Made by a program: the position numbers and the translations under genes. The notes beneath the pieces are model-generated. The model had not been told where the DNA came from. It was given only the letters and a program-made list of their open reading frames with translations, and searched no databases. From Haberlea rhodopensis (taxonomy: Eukaryota; Streptophyta; Magnoliopsida; Lamiales; Gesneriaceae), in contig CAJQUN010000056.1 in NCBI GenBank assembly GCA_907163345.1, positions 124,001 through 188,000 on the forward strand: a stretch of DNA of 64,000 nucleotides. Direction: 5' to 3'. Positions 22,544 to 35,090 of the stretch are shown here, piece by piece; the stretch's first letter is position 1, and every line of letters starts with the position of its first letter.

Positions 22544-23400
22544 CTTAATTCGTCTTAGTGCAGAGCACGCGCACCCAGTTCGTCAGTTTATGGTTGGAGT
22601 GTCGGTGCGTAGAGGGGGTACGATGATTATGTGACGTAGATCGTGCCGCTCCGTGACATGCCTCGTGCCGTCCGCTTCGTTTGACCCTTTAAACCACCTT
22701 TCATCTCAACACTTATTAAAGTGAAAGATGAAAGAAAAAACATAGCATCATTTATAATGTATTAAAGATCTCAATTGTTGTAGGAATAAAAACATTGGTT
22801 TTGTTTTATTTTATTTTTTTAACATTTTACGGCTAACAATTAAAACAAATGGGGGGTAAAAACAGTACTTCTCCTAATAAAAAAACCAGCATTTGAGAAC
22901 TTCTATGTTGCGGGAAAAGCCGCTGCACCGCACCAACACCATATTTGAAACTTCCCGTTTAAAAAAAAATCTCAACTTCACTCTTGAAGATTTTAAAAAA
23001 CATCTTGGTATGTATGGTTTTTTGTGCAGGGAGTAGTTTTCACTATCCCTTACATTTCTCTATTTTCATCTCTCGGCCTTTCAAATTTTCTTTCTGCAAA
23101 ATACTAATTTCTCAAATTGTAATTGGTTGAGGAGATGACCGGCGAACGATTTTTTGGTTATTATTCCTTCCACTTATCAATGATGCACTACACAAGGGAG
23201 AACTGGAGATGTCGCAGAAGGTCAGACCCGTAGAAAATGGTAAGCTATTTCATCAAATCAACCTAAAATTTATTATTTTTATGAAATATTTTGGGTGTGT
23301 GTATAATGTTCTTTCGATGGTTTAATTATCATTTCTAACTTCCATTGACTTCGCATTCCCAAAACCATACGTGCTCTTCCCTTCTGAAATGTGCATCTCT
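22544..23400 (+). other. spacer with a possible host-gene first exon
   Basis: A pyrimidine-rich stretch near 23040-23110 is followed by ATG at 23210 (MSQKVRPVENG) running into AATGGTAAGC, a good 5' splice-site match near 23237-23242. The pattern resembles a 5' UTR and a short first exon, but I could not find convincing further exons. Several mobile elements follow, so any gene would be disrupted or have long introns. This is speculative. Confidence 0.2.
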
Positions 23401-23864
23401 GGGTTGTAAACGAATCGGACATGTTCACGAACTTTTCGAGCCTGCTCGATAAATATTTGATTCAAATTCAAAATTCTCGAATTTGAGCCGAGCTCGAACA
23501 AGTTCGAACTTTTTTTCGATCCGAACTCGAGCCCAAACTACTTTGTTCGATAGTTCGCGAGCCGCTCGTGAACTTTAATATTTTATTAATATAATTATAT
23601 ATTAAATAAATATATTTTGAACATTTCGGGTATTTATTTATAGCAATAATTCGGATAGCTCGCGAACGTGTTCGAATCTTTTCGAGCCGAACTCGAACTC
23701 AAACTCTGATTCGAGCCGAACTCGAACTCGAACTCTGATTCGAGCCGAGCCAAATTTTTGAAACTATTCGAACTCCGAATCGAACTCGAGCTCGAATATA
23801 ACTATTTCGAGCCGAATTCGAACCTTAAATTTTTCTACGGCTCGATTCAATTCTTTTACATCCC
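23401..23864 (+). mobile_element. MITE-like repeat with TTCGAGCC/GGCTCGAA internal motifs
   Basis: The ends are imperfect inverted repeats (GGGTTGTAAACGAATCG against the complement of the right end, GGGATGTAAAAGAATTG). The interior is dense in GAGCTCGAAC and TTCGAGCCGAACTCGAAC motifs, including a 30-bp direct duplication around 23684-23745. No ORF. I did not find a clean target duplication, so the superfamily is open. Confidence 0.6.
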
Positions 23865-24364
23865 TAATCTCCCCCATAATATATCTCCATTGAGGGGACT
23901 CAGGGAATAGACACCTCAACACTTCTATGCTTGATGTCTTAACCCTGGAATCCGAAACTCTTCATTCATTTCTTAATTATTGAGATAGTAGTAATTTATA
24001 CACTGAAAGTTGTCAAAGATTAATTTTTTAGCCTCGCATCGGGTTAAAGAAACTATTTTTGGGTGTGATGATTGTGCACACTGAAAACTCATCAAGGTGT
24101 TATGCTTAAAAAAGAAAAAAAAAATCATTTGGTTAAGAATATTTTTTAAATTATGTGTGTGAGAACATTTCATGTTGTAGCTATTTTATTTATTACAGCG
24201 TCTCTTCTGCATGTAAGTTGCTTTACTGAAATTTTTCCTATGGTGAAAGGCCTTAAAAACACAATTTTTTAATGACACCGTAGTGTTCGTGCAGATCAAG
24301 TTGTTTATTCAAATGAGGCAGGAAGTTTTTTTTTTTTAGTCATAGCAACAGAGGATGAGTCATG

Positions 24365-24974
24365 GGGTTTTTTATTTAAATAACCTCAAATTAAAAAATA
24401 TTTAACAAAATAATCTAAAATATAAAAACTTAATAAAGTGACCCAAAACGTCATCTGGATTGGCGTCTGGCGTGTCTTGGACACGCCAACAGTTGGCATG
24501 TCCAAGAGACGCCAACTTCAATGTTTTAACTTTTTTTTGTTTTTTAAATAAAAAACAAATTTAAAATAAAATAAAATAAAAATATATACAAGTCCAATAT
24601 TTGTATGGACTTGATTTGCGCACAACTTATAAATCATTTCAAGATGATTAGTCTAAATTGACTGATGTATTATTTTATGTTTTTTTCTTTAAAATAAGTT
24701 TAGTTTGCGTTGGTGTAGCGACTGCAGTTGGATTTGTATTTATGTTTATTTTAAATTTTTTTATTTAAAAAAAAATTTAAAAATTAACACATTGAAGTTG
24801 GACAGTTGGCCACGCCAACCCAGTTGGCGTGTCCAAGACACGCCAATTGGGTTGGCGTCTTCTACTGAAGACGCCAATCCAGTTAGCGTTTTGGGTCACT
24901 TTATTAAGTTTTTATATTTTATGTTATTTTGTTAAACATTTTTTTAATTTGTGATTATTTCAATAAAAAAACCC
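24365..24974. mobile_element. non-autonomous Mutator-like element with about 95-bp terminal inverted repeats
   Basis: The left end (GGGTTTTTTATTTAAATAAC) and the right end (complement GGGTTTTTTTATTGAAATAA) continue as inverted repeats to the GTGACCCAAAACG / CGTTTTGGGTCAC blocks, about 95 bp. The 9-bp direct duplication TGAGTCATG flanks it at 24356-24364 and 24975-24983. Long terminal repeats plus a 9-bp TSD are the signature of Mutator-like elements. The interior holds inverted GGCGTGTCTTGGACACGCCA-type palindromes on both sides and no transposase. Confidence 0.88.
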
Positions 24975-24983
24975 TGAGTCATG

Positions 24984-25396
24984 GCTGCTTCAAGAGGATT
25001 GAGCCCATTGGCTACACAAATAGAACACCAAATTTGGAACGGTCAGAAAGTAAAATATTTTTGTGAATCAAAATTCCTTTTACTATCATATCAATCACGT
25101 CTTTAAAATAAGAAGCTACTGAGTTTGACACCAAATTTCAGTATCCAGAGATATGATGGAAAAATTAATCCCAAAATTACGTGATAGACAACAGTAGAAG
25201 ATAGAAAATAAGCCACTTGCGGAATTGCTGAAACTCTCAAAGCTATGCATAAGTAGTTCAAGACTTGATTATATTCTCAATAGATTCCATTCCATGTAGA
25301 TACCTCATGTTTCTATTTTAGGTTAGACATCGTGGTGTCATTCACTTTTTCTGATAGTAGAACAACCTGTTGACATTTATCTCAAGATGGCGCATA
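24984..25396. other. unexplained unique-looking spacer
   Basis: Moderately AT-rich, with no ORF of note and no repeat that I can see. Confidence 0.4.
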
Positions 25397-25404
25397 GTTC
25401 ACAC

Positions 25405-25615
25405 CAGGGGCGGAGGTAGTAGGTAGGTAGGTAGGTGGGGCTATAGCCCCACCCACATTTTTTTTTTAAAAAAAATTACATTTGCTAGGGGAAAAAGTTA
25501 GTGTAAATTTTGAAAAATTTATGTTTTAGCCCCACCCTATGAATCGATATAGTCCGTTAATACTACGTCTAGCTCGACCAGCCCCAGGTACAAATTTATC
25601 CTGGCTCCGCCCCTG
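25405..25615. mobile_element. hAT-type MITE, 211 bp
   Basis: Perfect 11-bp terminal inverted repeats, CAGGGGCGGAG at 25405-25415 and CTCCGCCCCTG at 25605-25615. A perfect 8-bp duplication GTTCACAC flanks it at 25397-25404 and 25616-25623. An 8-bp TSD with CAGGGG-type ends is typical of the hAT superfamily. Near the left end is a GTAGGTAGGTAGGTAGG microsatellite. There is no coding capacity. Confidence 0.92.
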
Positions 25616-25623
25616 GTTCACAC

Positions 25624-27050
25624 TTGATTTTTCAAGAAGTCGTAGCTCTTTTAGTTTGTAGAAATATTATTAAGTATCCCGTGATATGATTTTTACAAGT
25701 TTTTGTATTCTTCATGTTGAAGAGATGGACAAAAAATTGGATATCATTCTTGAAGACAAAGGTGGTTTCACCTCATGCATCTATGAACATTCAAGTAAAC
25801 TTGGTTATAGAATTGGAGGACACCATTTGGGCTCTTTTCAACATATGCCGATATTGTCAAAAAAAACAACATTAGATCCGCAGACAATTGAGTGCATTGG
25901 ATTTTAGTTCTTTGTTCATAAATTCCTAAATACAAAATTGTCAAAAAAAAATTTCTCGACATTATCAGAAAGACTTTTTGCTAAGGTCATCTGATCTAAT
26001 GACATCGCCTTTCCAAATTTGGGAGAATACTATGTTATAAATCTATTGTTGTAAAAAAAATCATCATCCCCAATACTCAAAAAAAAAAAAAAAAAAGCTT
26101 TTTATCGATTAAAAAGTCAATTATTTAAAAGATCCTTATAATCTTACTAGGGGGCCACATCGACTCTTCAAATCAATACATACTAATCGATTTAATAGGA
26201 CATCGATTTTTATTCATAAATTAATTATAATTTTATTATGTGATTTTTAAAAAAAAATTATTTTATTATGTGATTTAAAAGCACTCAACTGCTGTTATTT
26301 TATGAAGAAAAATAATGAAGTGGCAAGTCATCAAACAGAAAGCATATATTTGTCTCTCAACTTTTATTTATTAATTAATATTGGGAAAAGGAGAAAGTAT
26401 TGTCCGGGACGGCTAACTTTTTGGAGATCTTAAACAAGTTATAGAAATGAGATCCTCACTGAAATAAAAAATAAAGTGAATTGAATTAAAGAAACTTATT
26501 TCTTGTCTTTTTTATGCAAAATAACTTACTAAATTTGTGTATTTAAGTTTATCTAATAAGTCATTTTCGATTACTAAAACTGGTAATCCATTAATCGCTA
26601 TTGAGACATAGTTGTTTGTATATAGTTTTTATAATGTTAAGTTTTGAAAACTTCTTTATGCAGACACAACTGTAACTGGTATAGTAGGTAATATTCTATA
26701 TGCTATAAAACAATTAGATAAACAATACAGTTATTTTATAAAATTTATTATTTTAATTAAGTCTTTAATTTCTACATTTGCAATATCTTTTAAGATTTTT
26801 AACTCTTAAAATAAATTTAAATCATCAATATCATAATGCATATTGCGCTTAAGAAAATTTTCAAGATCAATCTATTTTTTTTCTCAAATCACAATCAATA
26901 TAGGATTTAATCTGTGATTCAGTGCTAGTTTGATGTCGGTGTTTCTTCAACGAGAAATATGTAATTCTAGTTTGTGTCGTGTGTTTAACATAAACTAGAG
27001 TGATATAATTATAGATATAAATGAATCACTAATGATTTTTGGAAATATTT
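25624..27050. other. AT-rich spacer with one small unidentified ORF
   Basis: A 73-codon ORF at 25686-25907 (+) has no recognisable domain; another frame of the same stretch also reads well for a while, so it could be a decayed exon. An A run lies at about 26080-26096. The rest is featureless AT-rich sequence. Confidence 0.4.
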
Positions 27051-27187
27051 TATGCTACCCCATGAGGTAGTGCTCTATGGGGTACATCCAACCATTCATT
27101 AGGAATATTCTCAATGAAGTTAAGTGGGAATATTCACAATGAATGGTTGGATATACTCCATGGGGCACTACCCCATGGGGTAGCATA
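27051..27187. repeat. 137-bp foldback repeat
   Basis: TATGCTACCCCATGAGGTAG..CCAACCATTCATT at the left pairs with AATGAATGGTTGG..CTACCCCATGGGGTAGCATA at the right. The stem is about 50 bp with a few mismatches around a short centre containing two GGAATATTC motifs. It is probably a small MITE; a TA dinucleotide could be the target duplication, but the palindromic ends make that uncertain. Confidence 0.7.
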
Positions 27188-27258
27188 GAATAAATCTGAT
27201 TTTTGGATGTATAAGCTTCAATAGATCAACGTTTGGCTTGAATGATGTAAACATAGAC

Positions 27259-27663
27259 TGTCAAAATGAAGAAGAAAAGGATAGAGATGCACCAGATAAG
27301 CAGCCATGCAGCTGAGACACAGAGGATAGAATGAAATCAGCACCTAGAACATTCTTTGGAATCTTTGCATTTTAGAGGGAAAGTTTGTTAGGGGTTGTGC
27401 ATGCATTGTGTGAGCATTGCACATGTGAGAATTGGTAGTTTTAGCTTTCTGTATTCATATATATAGTTGATAGGCTTTCTAGTTTGTTTTCAAGTTCTTT
27501 ATCATTTATTCATTCAGTGGAAATCATCACAAACCCATTGTTGTTCTTCATTTATAAGCACAGAAAATTTCCATCTTCGTCTTCCTCTTTTCCCGTGTTC
27601 TTCATTATCATTCATCTATCAATCAAAATCACTTCAATGGAGATACATTTAATATATTTAACA
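27259..27663 (+). repeat. 5' LTR of the nested-host copia element
   Basis: 405 bp. A TATATATA-type box lies near 27459-27467, and there is a pyrimidine-rich TCTTCGTCTTCCTCTTTTCC region downstream. It is nearly identical to the 3' LTR. Confidence 0.92.
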
Positions 27664-27675
27664 TGGTATAAGAGC
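27664..27675 (+). other. primer-binding site (variant)
   Basis: TGGTATAAGAGC directly follows the LTR. It is the initiator-Met site with one substitution (TAAG for TCAG). Confidence 0.8.
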
Positions 27676-27740
27676 AAATCAAGTAACCAATAACTTGATA
27701 CTACTCAGATCTTTTTTTTATTCTTCGCCATTTCTACGCC

Positions 27741-30052
27741 ATGGCTGAAGAAACACCATCACCATCACTCTTGTCTGGAGTACGCACATATCCCACACCC
27801 ACTGAAGACCCTAGCCAACCCTTCTATCTTCATCCTAGTGATACCACAAACACTATCATCATTTCCCCTCCACTTTCAGGTCCCAATTACATTACCTGGC
27901 ATCGGGCTTTCACTCTTGCCATTTCCATTAAAAACAAGCTGGTTTTTCTCGATGGCACCATTGCTACTCCAGTGATAGACAGTCCTTTATTTGTCCCTTG
28001 GCTGCGATGTAATAACCTCATTCTTTCCTGGATCTTGAACTCTGTCACCAGAGAAATTGCTTCAAACATCCTGTATATCAATTCTGCTAAGGAAGTCTGG
28101 GATAAATTACGTACTCGTTTTTCCCAACCAGATAACGTCCGTATCTACCAACTCCAGCAACAAATGAGTTGTTTGAATCAAGGCGCCTTGTCCGTCAATG
28201 GCTACTTTACGAGTCTTACTGCCCAGTGGGAAGAATTACGCAATTATCGCCCTCTTCCTTGCTGTACCTGTGGGCATTGCACCTGTCATGCCCTTCGCAC
28301 CGTTGGAGACATACAGACATCAGATCATGTATTTAAATTCCTCATGGATTGAATGACTCTTATGAAGGAATCAAGGGACAAATCTTGCTGCTGACTCCAA
28401 CACCTACATTAGACCAGACCTTTGCCATGGTCTTACAGGAAGAGCGACAACGTCAAGTCAAGGTTGTCCTCACACCTACTATGGAGTCATCTGCCCTGGC
28501 TGCCATCCAGAATTCTAAACCCAATGAGATCCGATGTGATAATTGTGGAAAACCATGGCATACTCGTGAGACTTGTTATCGACTCATCGGCTTCCCTACA
28601 AATTTCAAGTTCACCAAATCCAAGAATACTCAAACTGGTAATCATCGATCTAAACCCCGAACTTTTGCTAATAATGTTGTTTTGCCAGAACCTCAACCAG
28701 CACTGGACAATGCTTCTGTTTCCCTCACTCAAGATCAACTTCAGAGGATCATGGCACTTCTCAATACTGATGCCGCTCAGCAGCCTCGTCCTACCAATCC
28801 TTCACCCTTCCCAGAATCCTCATCCGTCACACATCATCACTCCAATATGGCAGGTATAAAGTCTTTTACCTACTCTACACCTTTGCCACATTCCACTTTT
28901 CATCTTCATTCATGGATCATTGATACGGGAGCCACCGATCACATGGTCTGTTCACCAGATTTATTTTCCTCTAAAATCTACCTTTACAACACATTCGTGC
29001 ACTTGCCCAATGGCACCAAAACTCCAGCAACTCATAAAGGCACAGTTCAGTTATATGAACATCTCACTCTCACTGATGCACTATGTGTGCCTTCCTTTAA
29101 TTTCAATCTTCTCTCCGTAAGTAAACTCACCAAGGATCCTTCTATTTCACTTATTTTTCTCAATGATCTTGGCTATATACAGGCCCAATCTTCCAGGATG
29201 ACGATTGGACTAGCTAAATCTCACCATGGACTCTACCACTTACTCTCCACTCCTAAGGCTCAAGACAGTGGTCTTTCCTCAATACAGCCACACTCTCTGC
29301 CTCAAGCCCTTCAAGCTGTGACTCAAGACTCTACTCTAAGGCATTCAAGATTAGGTCATCCTTCAAAACAACGAATGTAGTTACTAGATCATATAATGCT
29401 GATATACCTAGTAACGAACTCCATGATTATTGCGATATATGTCAACGTGCCAAACAACGAAAAATTTCTTTTTCCCCAGTAACAGTGTCTCATCTTGTCT
29501 TTTTGATTTAATTCACTGTGATATTTGGGGTCTTTACTCACAACCATCCATTAATGGCCATCAATACTTTCTCACCATTGTTGACGATCACAGTAGAATG
29601 ACATGGGTGTACTTAATGAAATTTAAATCTGAGACCCGATCAATTCTACAAACTTTTGTGCACCTAATACGAACTCAATTCAACTCCCAACTCAAACAAA
29701 TTCGTACTGATAATGGGCTTGAATTCCATATGCCTACTTTTTATAATTCTGAAGGGATTACTCACCAAAAATCTTGTGTTTACACTCCACAACAGAATGG
29801 TATTGTGGAACGTAAACACCAACATCTTCTCAATGTTCCTAGGGCACTTTTATTCCAAGCTTCTTTACCATTGAAGTTTTGGGGGGATGCGATTTTAACG
29901 ACCACATACTTAATCAATCGAATCCCAAGACCTCTCCTTCAAAACAAAACTCCTCATGAAATCTTGCTTGGTTCGATACCTTCATACTCACATCTCCGTG
30001 TCTTTGGTTCTTTATGCTACATCTCCACTCTTCAACACCAAAGAACCAAGTT
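27741..30052 (+). pseudogene. copia gag, protease and integrase, first part of a split polyprotein
   Basis: ATG 27741 starts a gag domain (SGPNYITWHRAFTLAI, then EVWDKLRTRFSQP). A one-base loss near 28345 shifts the frame. The next segment has a CCHC-type knuckle CDNCGKPWHTRETC at about 28538-28580, the protease signature IIDTGATDHM near 28918 and the pre-integrase HSRLGHPS at 29341. A TAG at 29378 and another shift near 29395 break it again. The integrase core follows from 29430, with VDDHSRMTWVYL, RTDNGLEFH (about 29704) and TPQQNGIVERKHQH (about 29787-29828). The frame ends at 30052 at the chromovirus insertion; the next codons are at 38845. Confidence 0.9.
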
Positions 30053-32043
30053 TGTGAGGGCCCAATCCTAATAATGTGACTAATTATCACACAATGATAA
30101 TTATAGCGTAAACAGCGGAAGATTTGTTTAACATGTATTAACATGTGGCCCTAAAAATTTCGGCATGACCTCGTCGCACGAGAAATATACCACCAATACC
30201 AATAGTCAAAATATATATATAGATACCATCAGTTTCATCTCCATCAACACAAATCAAACTATGAAACACATATCCATACTGAGCAAAATAAACTAAATAT
30301 ACATAAACTCCTTACACTCCTGGTACATATACAACTGGGATAAGGAGGAAAATAAACCTCTCAAGTGTGGCTCCCACCGGATGTGTACTCTCTGTGGTCC
30401 TGGCCACCTGTACTACCTGCCATTGTCCACACACAAAGACAACAACAGCCCCCCTTGGGGGTGAGCAAAAGCCCAATATGGAACGATCATGGAATATACA
30501 TCATGTATCTATAAAATGATATATGAAATGAAATGCAATGCATGTCATGTCATGTCGGTATCATACACCCATCCGCTGGGTATCTCGGAGCCAATAAATG
30601 AAAGTCCAAATACTACATAGCTAAGCTCGAGCATGTCAAGCAAAGGAATGTCTATATGGTGCGTCGTCAAAGCGTCACCGCATCCCAGCTCTTGACATCA
30701 GATCATATCATACAGATGACGTCAGCAAGGCGCCACCTTATACCAGTCTCAATAAATAGGGATAATCCAAAGGATGACGTCGACAAACGCCACCAATCCC
30801 CATATCAACAAATCATAGCAATCATAAGGGCCACGAATCCCTATGCCTTTCAGGCCACTTAATGTCAGTCATAGCACCGTATACACCCCTTATGATTGAT
30901 CGAATCCACAATAGTAGGGTATCAAAGAATCGTAGCTCAATATGTATGTCATGCATCGATGTATGTCTTAAAAACTGATGTGTGTTAACAAAACATTTAT
31001 TTTCATACATCGATGTGCAATTATGAATGCCATGAATGCCACATAATTTAAATAAAATCATGTAGCCACGTAAATTCAAGTAATTCATAGAAGTCATCAA
31101 ATCATATACCAACTGATACAGATACCTGTTGTATGTTACCCGATCGCAACATACCTTTACTTCTCGATATCTGAGGGTCGACTTGAACTTGTAGAGTCGA
31201 TGTATTCACTGTATATTAGTGAAATTCACAATTCACTAAATTACTCATTAAACATTGGTTATCAATTGTAGTCATAGCTGAACAAATTTAGGGTAATTAA
31301 TTTGATGCGATTACATCACAATTTAATTTGCTAAATTATTTTTAATCAATTCAAATTTATTTTTACTAATTATAGTCCAAATTAACTGGTAATTATCGAA
31401 GCAAAGTCGGAAAATCGAATAACAATTTACCCAAAATCGCACACAGTACACGCACGCTTTTCCTCCGATTCCGGCTTCATCTAGATGAGGAGAAGAGATT
31501 CGGTATATGGATTCGTCCAATTTGTTGTAGAATCAAAGAAATCAAACCAGAATTCCTCAAACCCTAGTCTGTGCGAGTTCGTCCGTTCCAGGTCAAAATC
31601 GAAGCACTTTTCGAACACCAAAATCCAATTATCTGGTATGGAAAGTTTCGCCTCTGAGTTAGGAACACGGTGGTAGGTCGGTCTCGTCGAGAGGTGGTCG
31701 GACGGCGGCGAACGGAGCGGATAAGTACACGGTGGTCGGTGAATCGCGCTGAAACTGTGTGTTTTCGCACCTTTTAGTAGGTGTCCGCGACTGTGTGTTT
31801 TTACGCGTTTACTATGTGTTTTACGTCCTACACCGATATATATTAATTCCCGACCAATTATGAACATCGGGATGTCACCGGTGTACTGGTGCATGTACGT
31901 TGCATATACAGCTGACACCTGACTTCGTGTCACTACTTTAATCACAAAATGAAATCTATCATTTTAATACAAATTTTACATTTACTAAATTAATTTAACA
32001 AAATTAAATGTAATTAACGTTAATCGAACATCGGGGCATCACA
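30053..32043 (-). repeat. 3' LTR of the Tekay-like element
   Basis: 1991 bp. Open frames inside it (for example near 30656 and 31481) are repeated in the other LTR and have no recognisable domain, so I treat them as chance ORFs. Confidence 0.93.
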
Positions 32044-32058
32044 TTTCTCCCCCGCTAG
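32044..32058 (-). other. polypurine tract of the Tekay-like element
   Basis: On the minus strand CTAGCGGGGGAGAAA abuts the TGTGATG start of the 3' LTR. Confidence 0.85.
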
Positions 32059-32119
32059 AAAAGATTTCGTCCCGAAATCTCTAGCTTACATAGATATTAC
32101 ATCACAAACATATATCATA

Positions 32120-35090
32120 TCACCAGTCATAATACATACCAAAACTAAATTCAGAATACGGATCAGAATATAGACTCGTATACATAGAATACAATGGAGC
32201 ATAATCAAACAAATGTGGATAAGATTCTCGCATCTTGCTTTCCAATTCCCACGTTGATTCTTCCACGCCATGTCGTGTCCATTGTACTCGTACCAACGGA
32301 ATAGATTTGTTACGCAATACTTTCTCCTTCCGATCCAAAATGCAAACGGGATGTTCAACATAGCATAACGAAGGATCAAGTTCAACCTCATCAGGCTAAA
32401 GTACGTGTGCTGGATCAGGTTCATATTTCCGCAACATAGAAACATGAAATACATCATGAATGGCGGATAGTGCTGGAGGTAATGCCAACCGATAAGCAAG
32501 ATCTCCAACTCGATCAAGAATCTCGTACGGGCCAACATATCGAGGTGATAGTTTGCCTCGCATGCCAAAACGAACAGTACCTCGAAATGGAGATATTTTC
32601 AGAAATACACGATCACCTTTCTGAAATTCTAAGGGTCGTCTTCGCTTGTTAGCATAACTTGCTTGACGATCCTGTGCGGCCTTCATACGCTGTCTAATTA
32701 ACTGAACTTTTTCATTCATTTCTTGTATCATATCAGGTCCAGTCAATTGTTTTTCACCAATTTCTTCCCAGAATAAAGGTGATCTACATCGTCTTCCATA
32801 TAATGCTTCAAACGGTGCCATAGCAATGCTCGTCTGATAGCTATTATTATAAGAAAATTCCACCAACGGTAAAGCTTCATGCCAACCAACATTAAAATCC
32901 ATCACCACAGCGCGTAGCATATCTTCAAGAGTTTGAATAGTACGTTCAGTTTGGCCATCAGTCTGAGGATGATAAGCAGTACTCATTGCCAAACGCGTAC
33001 CCATAGCATCTTGAAAACTACTCCAGAATCTAGAAGTAAATCTGGGATCACGATCAGAAACAATTGAGACAGGCACACCATGCAGTCTCACAATATTCTC
33101 GATATACAATCGAGCCATTTTCTTATACGGAAAAGTCCACTCATACGGAATGAAATGTGCCGATTTAGAAAGTCTATCAATAATAACCCATATAGCATCA
33201 CAACCTCGGGGTGATCGAGGAAGATGGGTTACAAAATCCATAGCAATATGTTCCCAATTCCATTTGGGAATTTCAAGACTATGCAGTAACCCTCCAGGTT
33301 TCATTCGTTCAGCTTTTACCTGTTGACAAACTAAACATTTGGAAATAAATTCAGCTATATCCTTCTTCATACGTCTCCACCAGAATTGGGGTCTTAGAGT
33401 CATATACATCTTTCGGCTACAATGTGCTTCACGAAGAAGAGCAGATTTCAAATCAGAATTATCAGGAACAATCAGTCGACCGTTAAGTCGTAAGGAACCA
33501 TCAGAAGATATCTGAAAGACAGAAGGATGTCCTTCAGACACAAGTTCTTTCGATTTCTGAGTTTGAGAATCATTTCGTTGGGCTTTCTTGATTTTAGAAA
33601 TCAATTTCGGCTCAACCTGTAATGCAGAAACAGTGACAGAATTTCCATGTGAGTGAAATGTCCAACCAGAAGTACAGATATCATCATGTACTTTAGCGAT
33701 ACGAACAGAAGCTAGAACAGAATCATGAACTTTACGGCTGAGAGCATCCGCAATAACGTTCACTTGTCCAGGGTGATATTGAATCTCACAATCGAAGTCC
33801 TTCAACAGATCCATCCACCGACGTTGCCTCATATTAAGATCAGATTGAGAGAATAGATATTTCAAGCTCTTGTGGTCCGAATAAATAACAAATGTTTCCC
33901 CGTATAAGTAATGGCGCCAAATTTTTAAAGCAAAAACAATTGCTGCCAATTCTAAATCATGTACGGGATATTTATTTTCATGAGATTTAAGTTGGCGAGA
34001 CGCATAAGCAACCACTCGGCTATGTTGCATCAATACACAGCCCAAACCTTTTAAAGACGCATCTGTGCATACCACATATCCTCCGGTACCTGAAGGAATA
34101 GTAAGTACAGGTGCAGTGGTCAGTCTCGTCTTTAGTTCAAGAAAACTTGCTTCACTCTGACCAAATAAATTTCTGATTTTTCTGTGTCAGTTGAGTAATA
34201 GGTTTAGCAATTTTTGAAAAACCTTTAATAAAACGACGATAATAACCAGCTAAACCCATGAAACTTCGGACCTCAGGAACATTGGTAGGTCTCGGCCAGT
34301 TTAACACTGCTTCAACCTTAGTTGGATCAACAGAAATACCATGTCGAGAAATGACGTGGCCTAAGAATACCACCTTGTCCATCCAGAATTCACATTTGGA
34401 CAATTTGGCATAAAGATGTTCGGTGCAAAGAGTTTGAAGTACCAACTTCAAATGTTCGGTATGCTCCTCTTTGGATTTCGAATAGACAAGAATATCATCA
34501 ATAAAGACAATAACAAATCGATCCAAGAACTCCCGAACAACGTGATTCATTAAATCTATAAAGACTGCAGGAGCATTAGTGAGACCAAATGGCATGACCA
34601 AAAATTCATAATGACCATACCTAGTACGAAAAGCAGTTTTAGATACATCTTCCTCTCGAACACGCACTTGATGATATCCAGAACGAAGATCAATTTTTGA
34701 GTAGATAGAAATGCCTTGAAGTTGATCGAATAAATCATCAATACGAGGCAATGGATACTTATTTTTCATAGTTGCCCGATTCAGTTGCCTATAATCGATG
34801 CACATTCGCATAGTACCGTCTTTCTTTCGAACAAATAGAATTGGAGCTCCCCAAGGCGATACACTCGGTCGAATATATCCTTTATCGAGAAGATCCTGTA
34901 ATTGGTCTTTTAATTCTTTCAATTCCAACGGTGCTATACGATAAGGAGCTTGGGAAATAGGTGCAGTACCCGGAACAAGATCAATACTAAATTCAACTTG
35001 TCGATGAGGAGGAAAACCAGGAATCTCATCGAGAAAGACATCAGGGAATTCTTTTACTACAGGAATATCAGATAAAGATGGCTCCGTTTT
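32120..35090 (-). pseudogene. pol of the Tekay-like element: RT, RNase H, integrase, chromodomain
   Basis: It is in frame with gag but separated from it by a TAA at 35091-35093, then reads into the RT N-terminus (EFPDVF, YRIAPLELKELK). RT: DYRQLNRATMKNKYPLPRID, KIDLRSGYHQ and FIDDILVYSKS (catalytic FxDD) between 34928 and about 34490. A frameshift near 34160, after FIWSE, leads to the second frame. RNase H starts VVCTDASLKGLG at about 34070. The integrase has the zinc-binding FISKCLVCQQVK, then the core MDFVTHLP, SDRDPRFTS and TDGQTERTIQ. A TAG at 32396 precedes a chromodomain-like tail (LRNKSIPLVRVQW, EESTWELESKM) ending at 32120. Chromodomains guide insertion to heterochromatin. Confidence 0.92.

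Noticed and set aside
25686..25907. 73-codon ORF as a host gene
   Set aside because: Two frames are open over the same stretch and nothing is recognisable, so a real gene cannot be claimed.
31481..31945. 154-codon minus-strand ORF in the chromovirus LTR, present again at 38278-38742
   Set aside because: Both copies lie in LTRs, have no recognisable domain and overlap ORFs on the other strand. Their duplication follows from LTR identity, not from coding selection.
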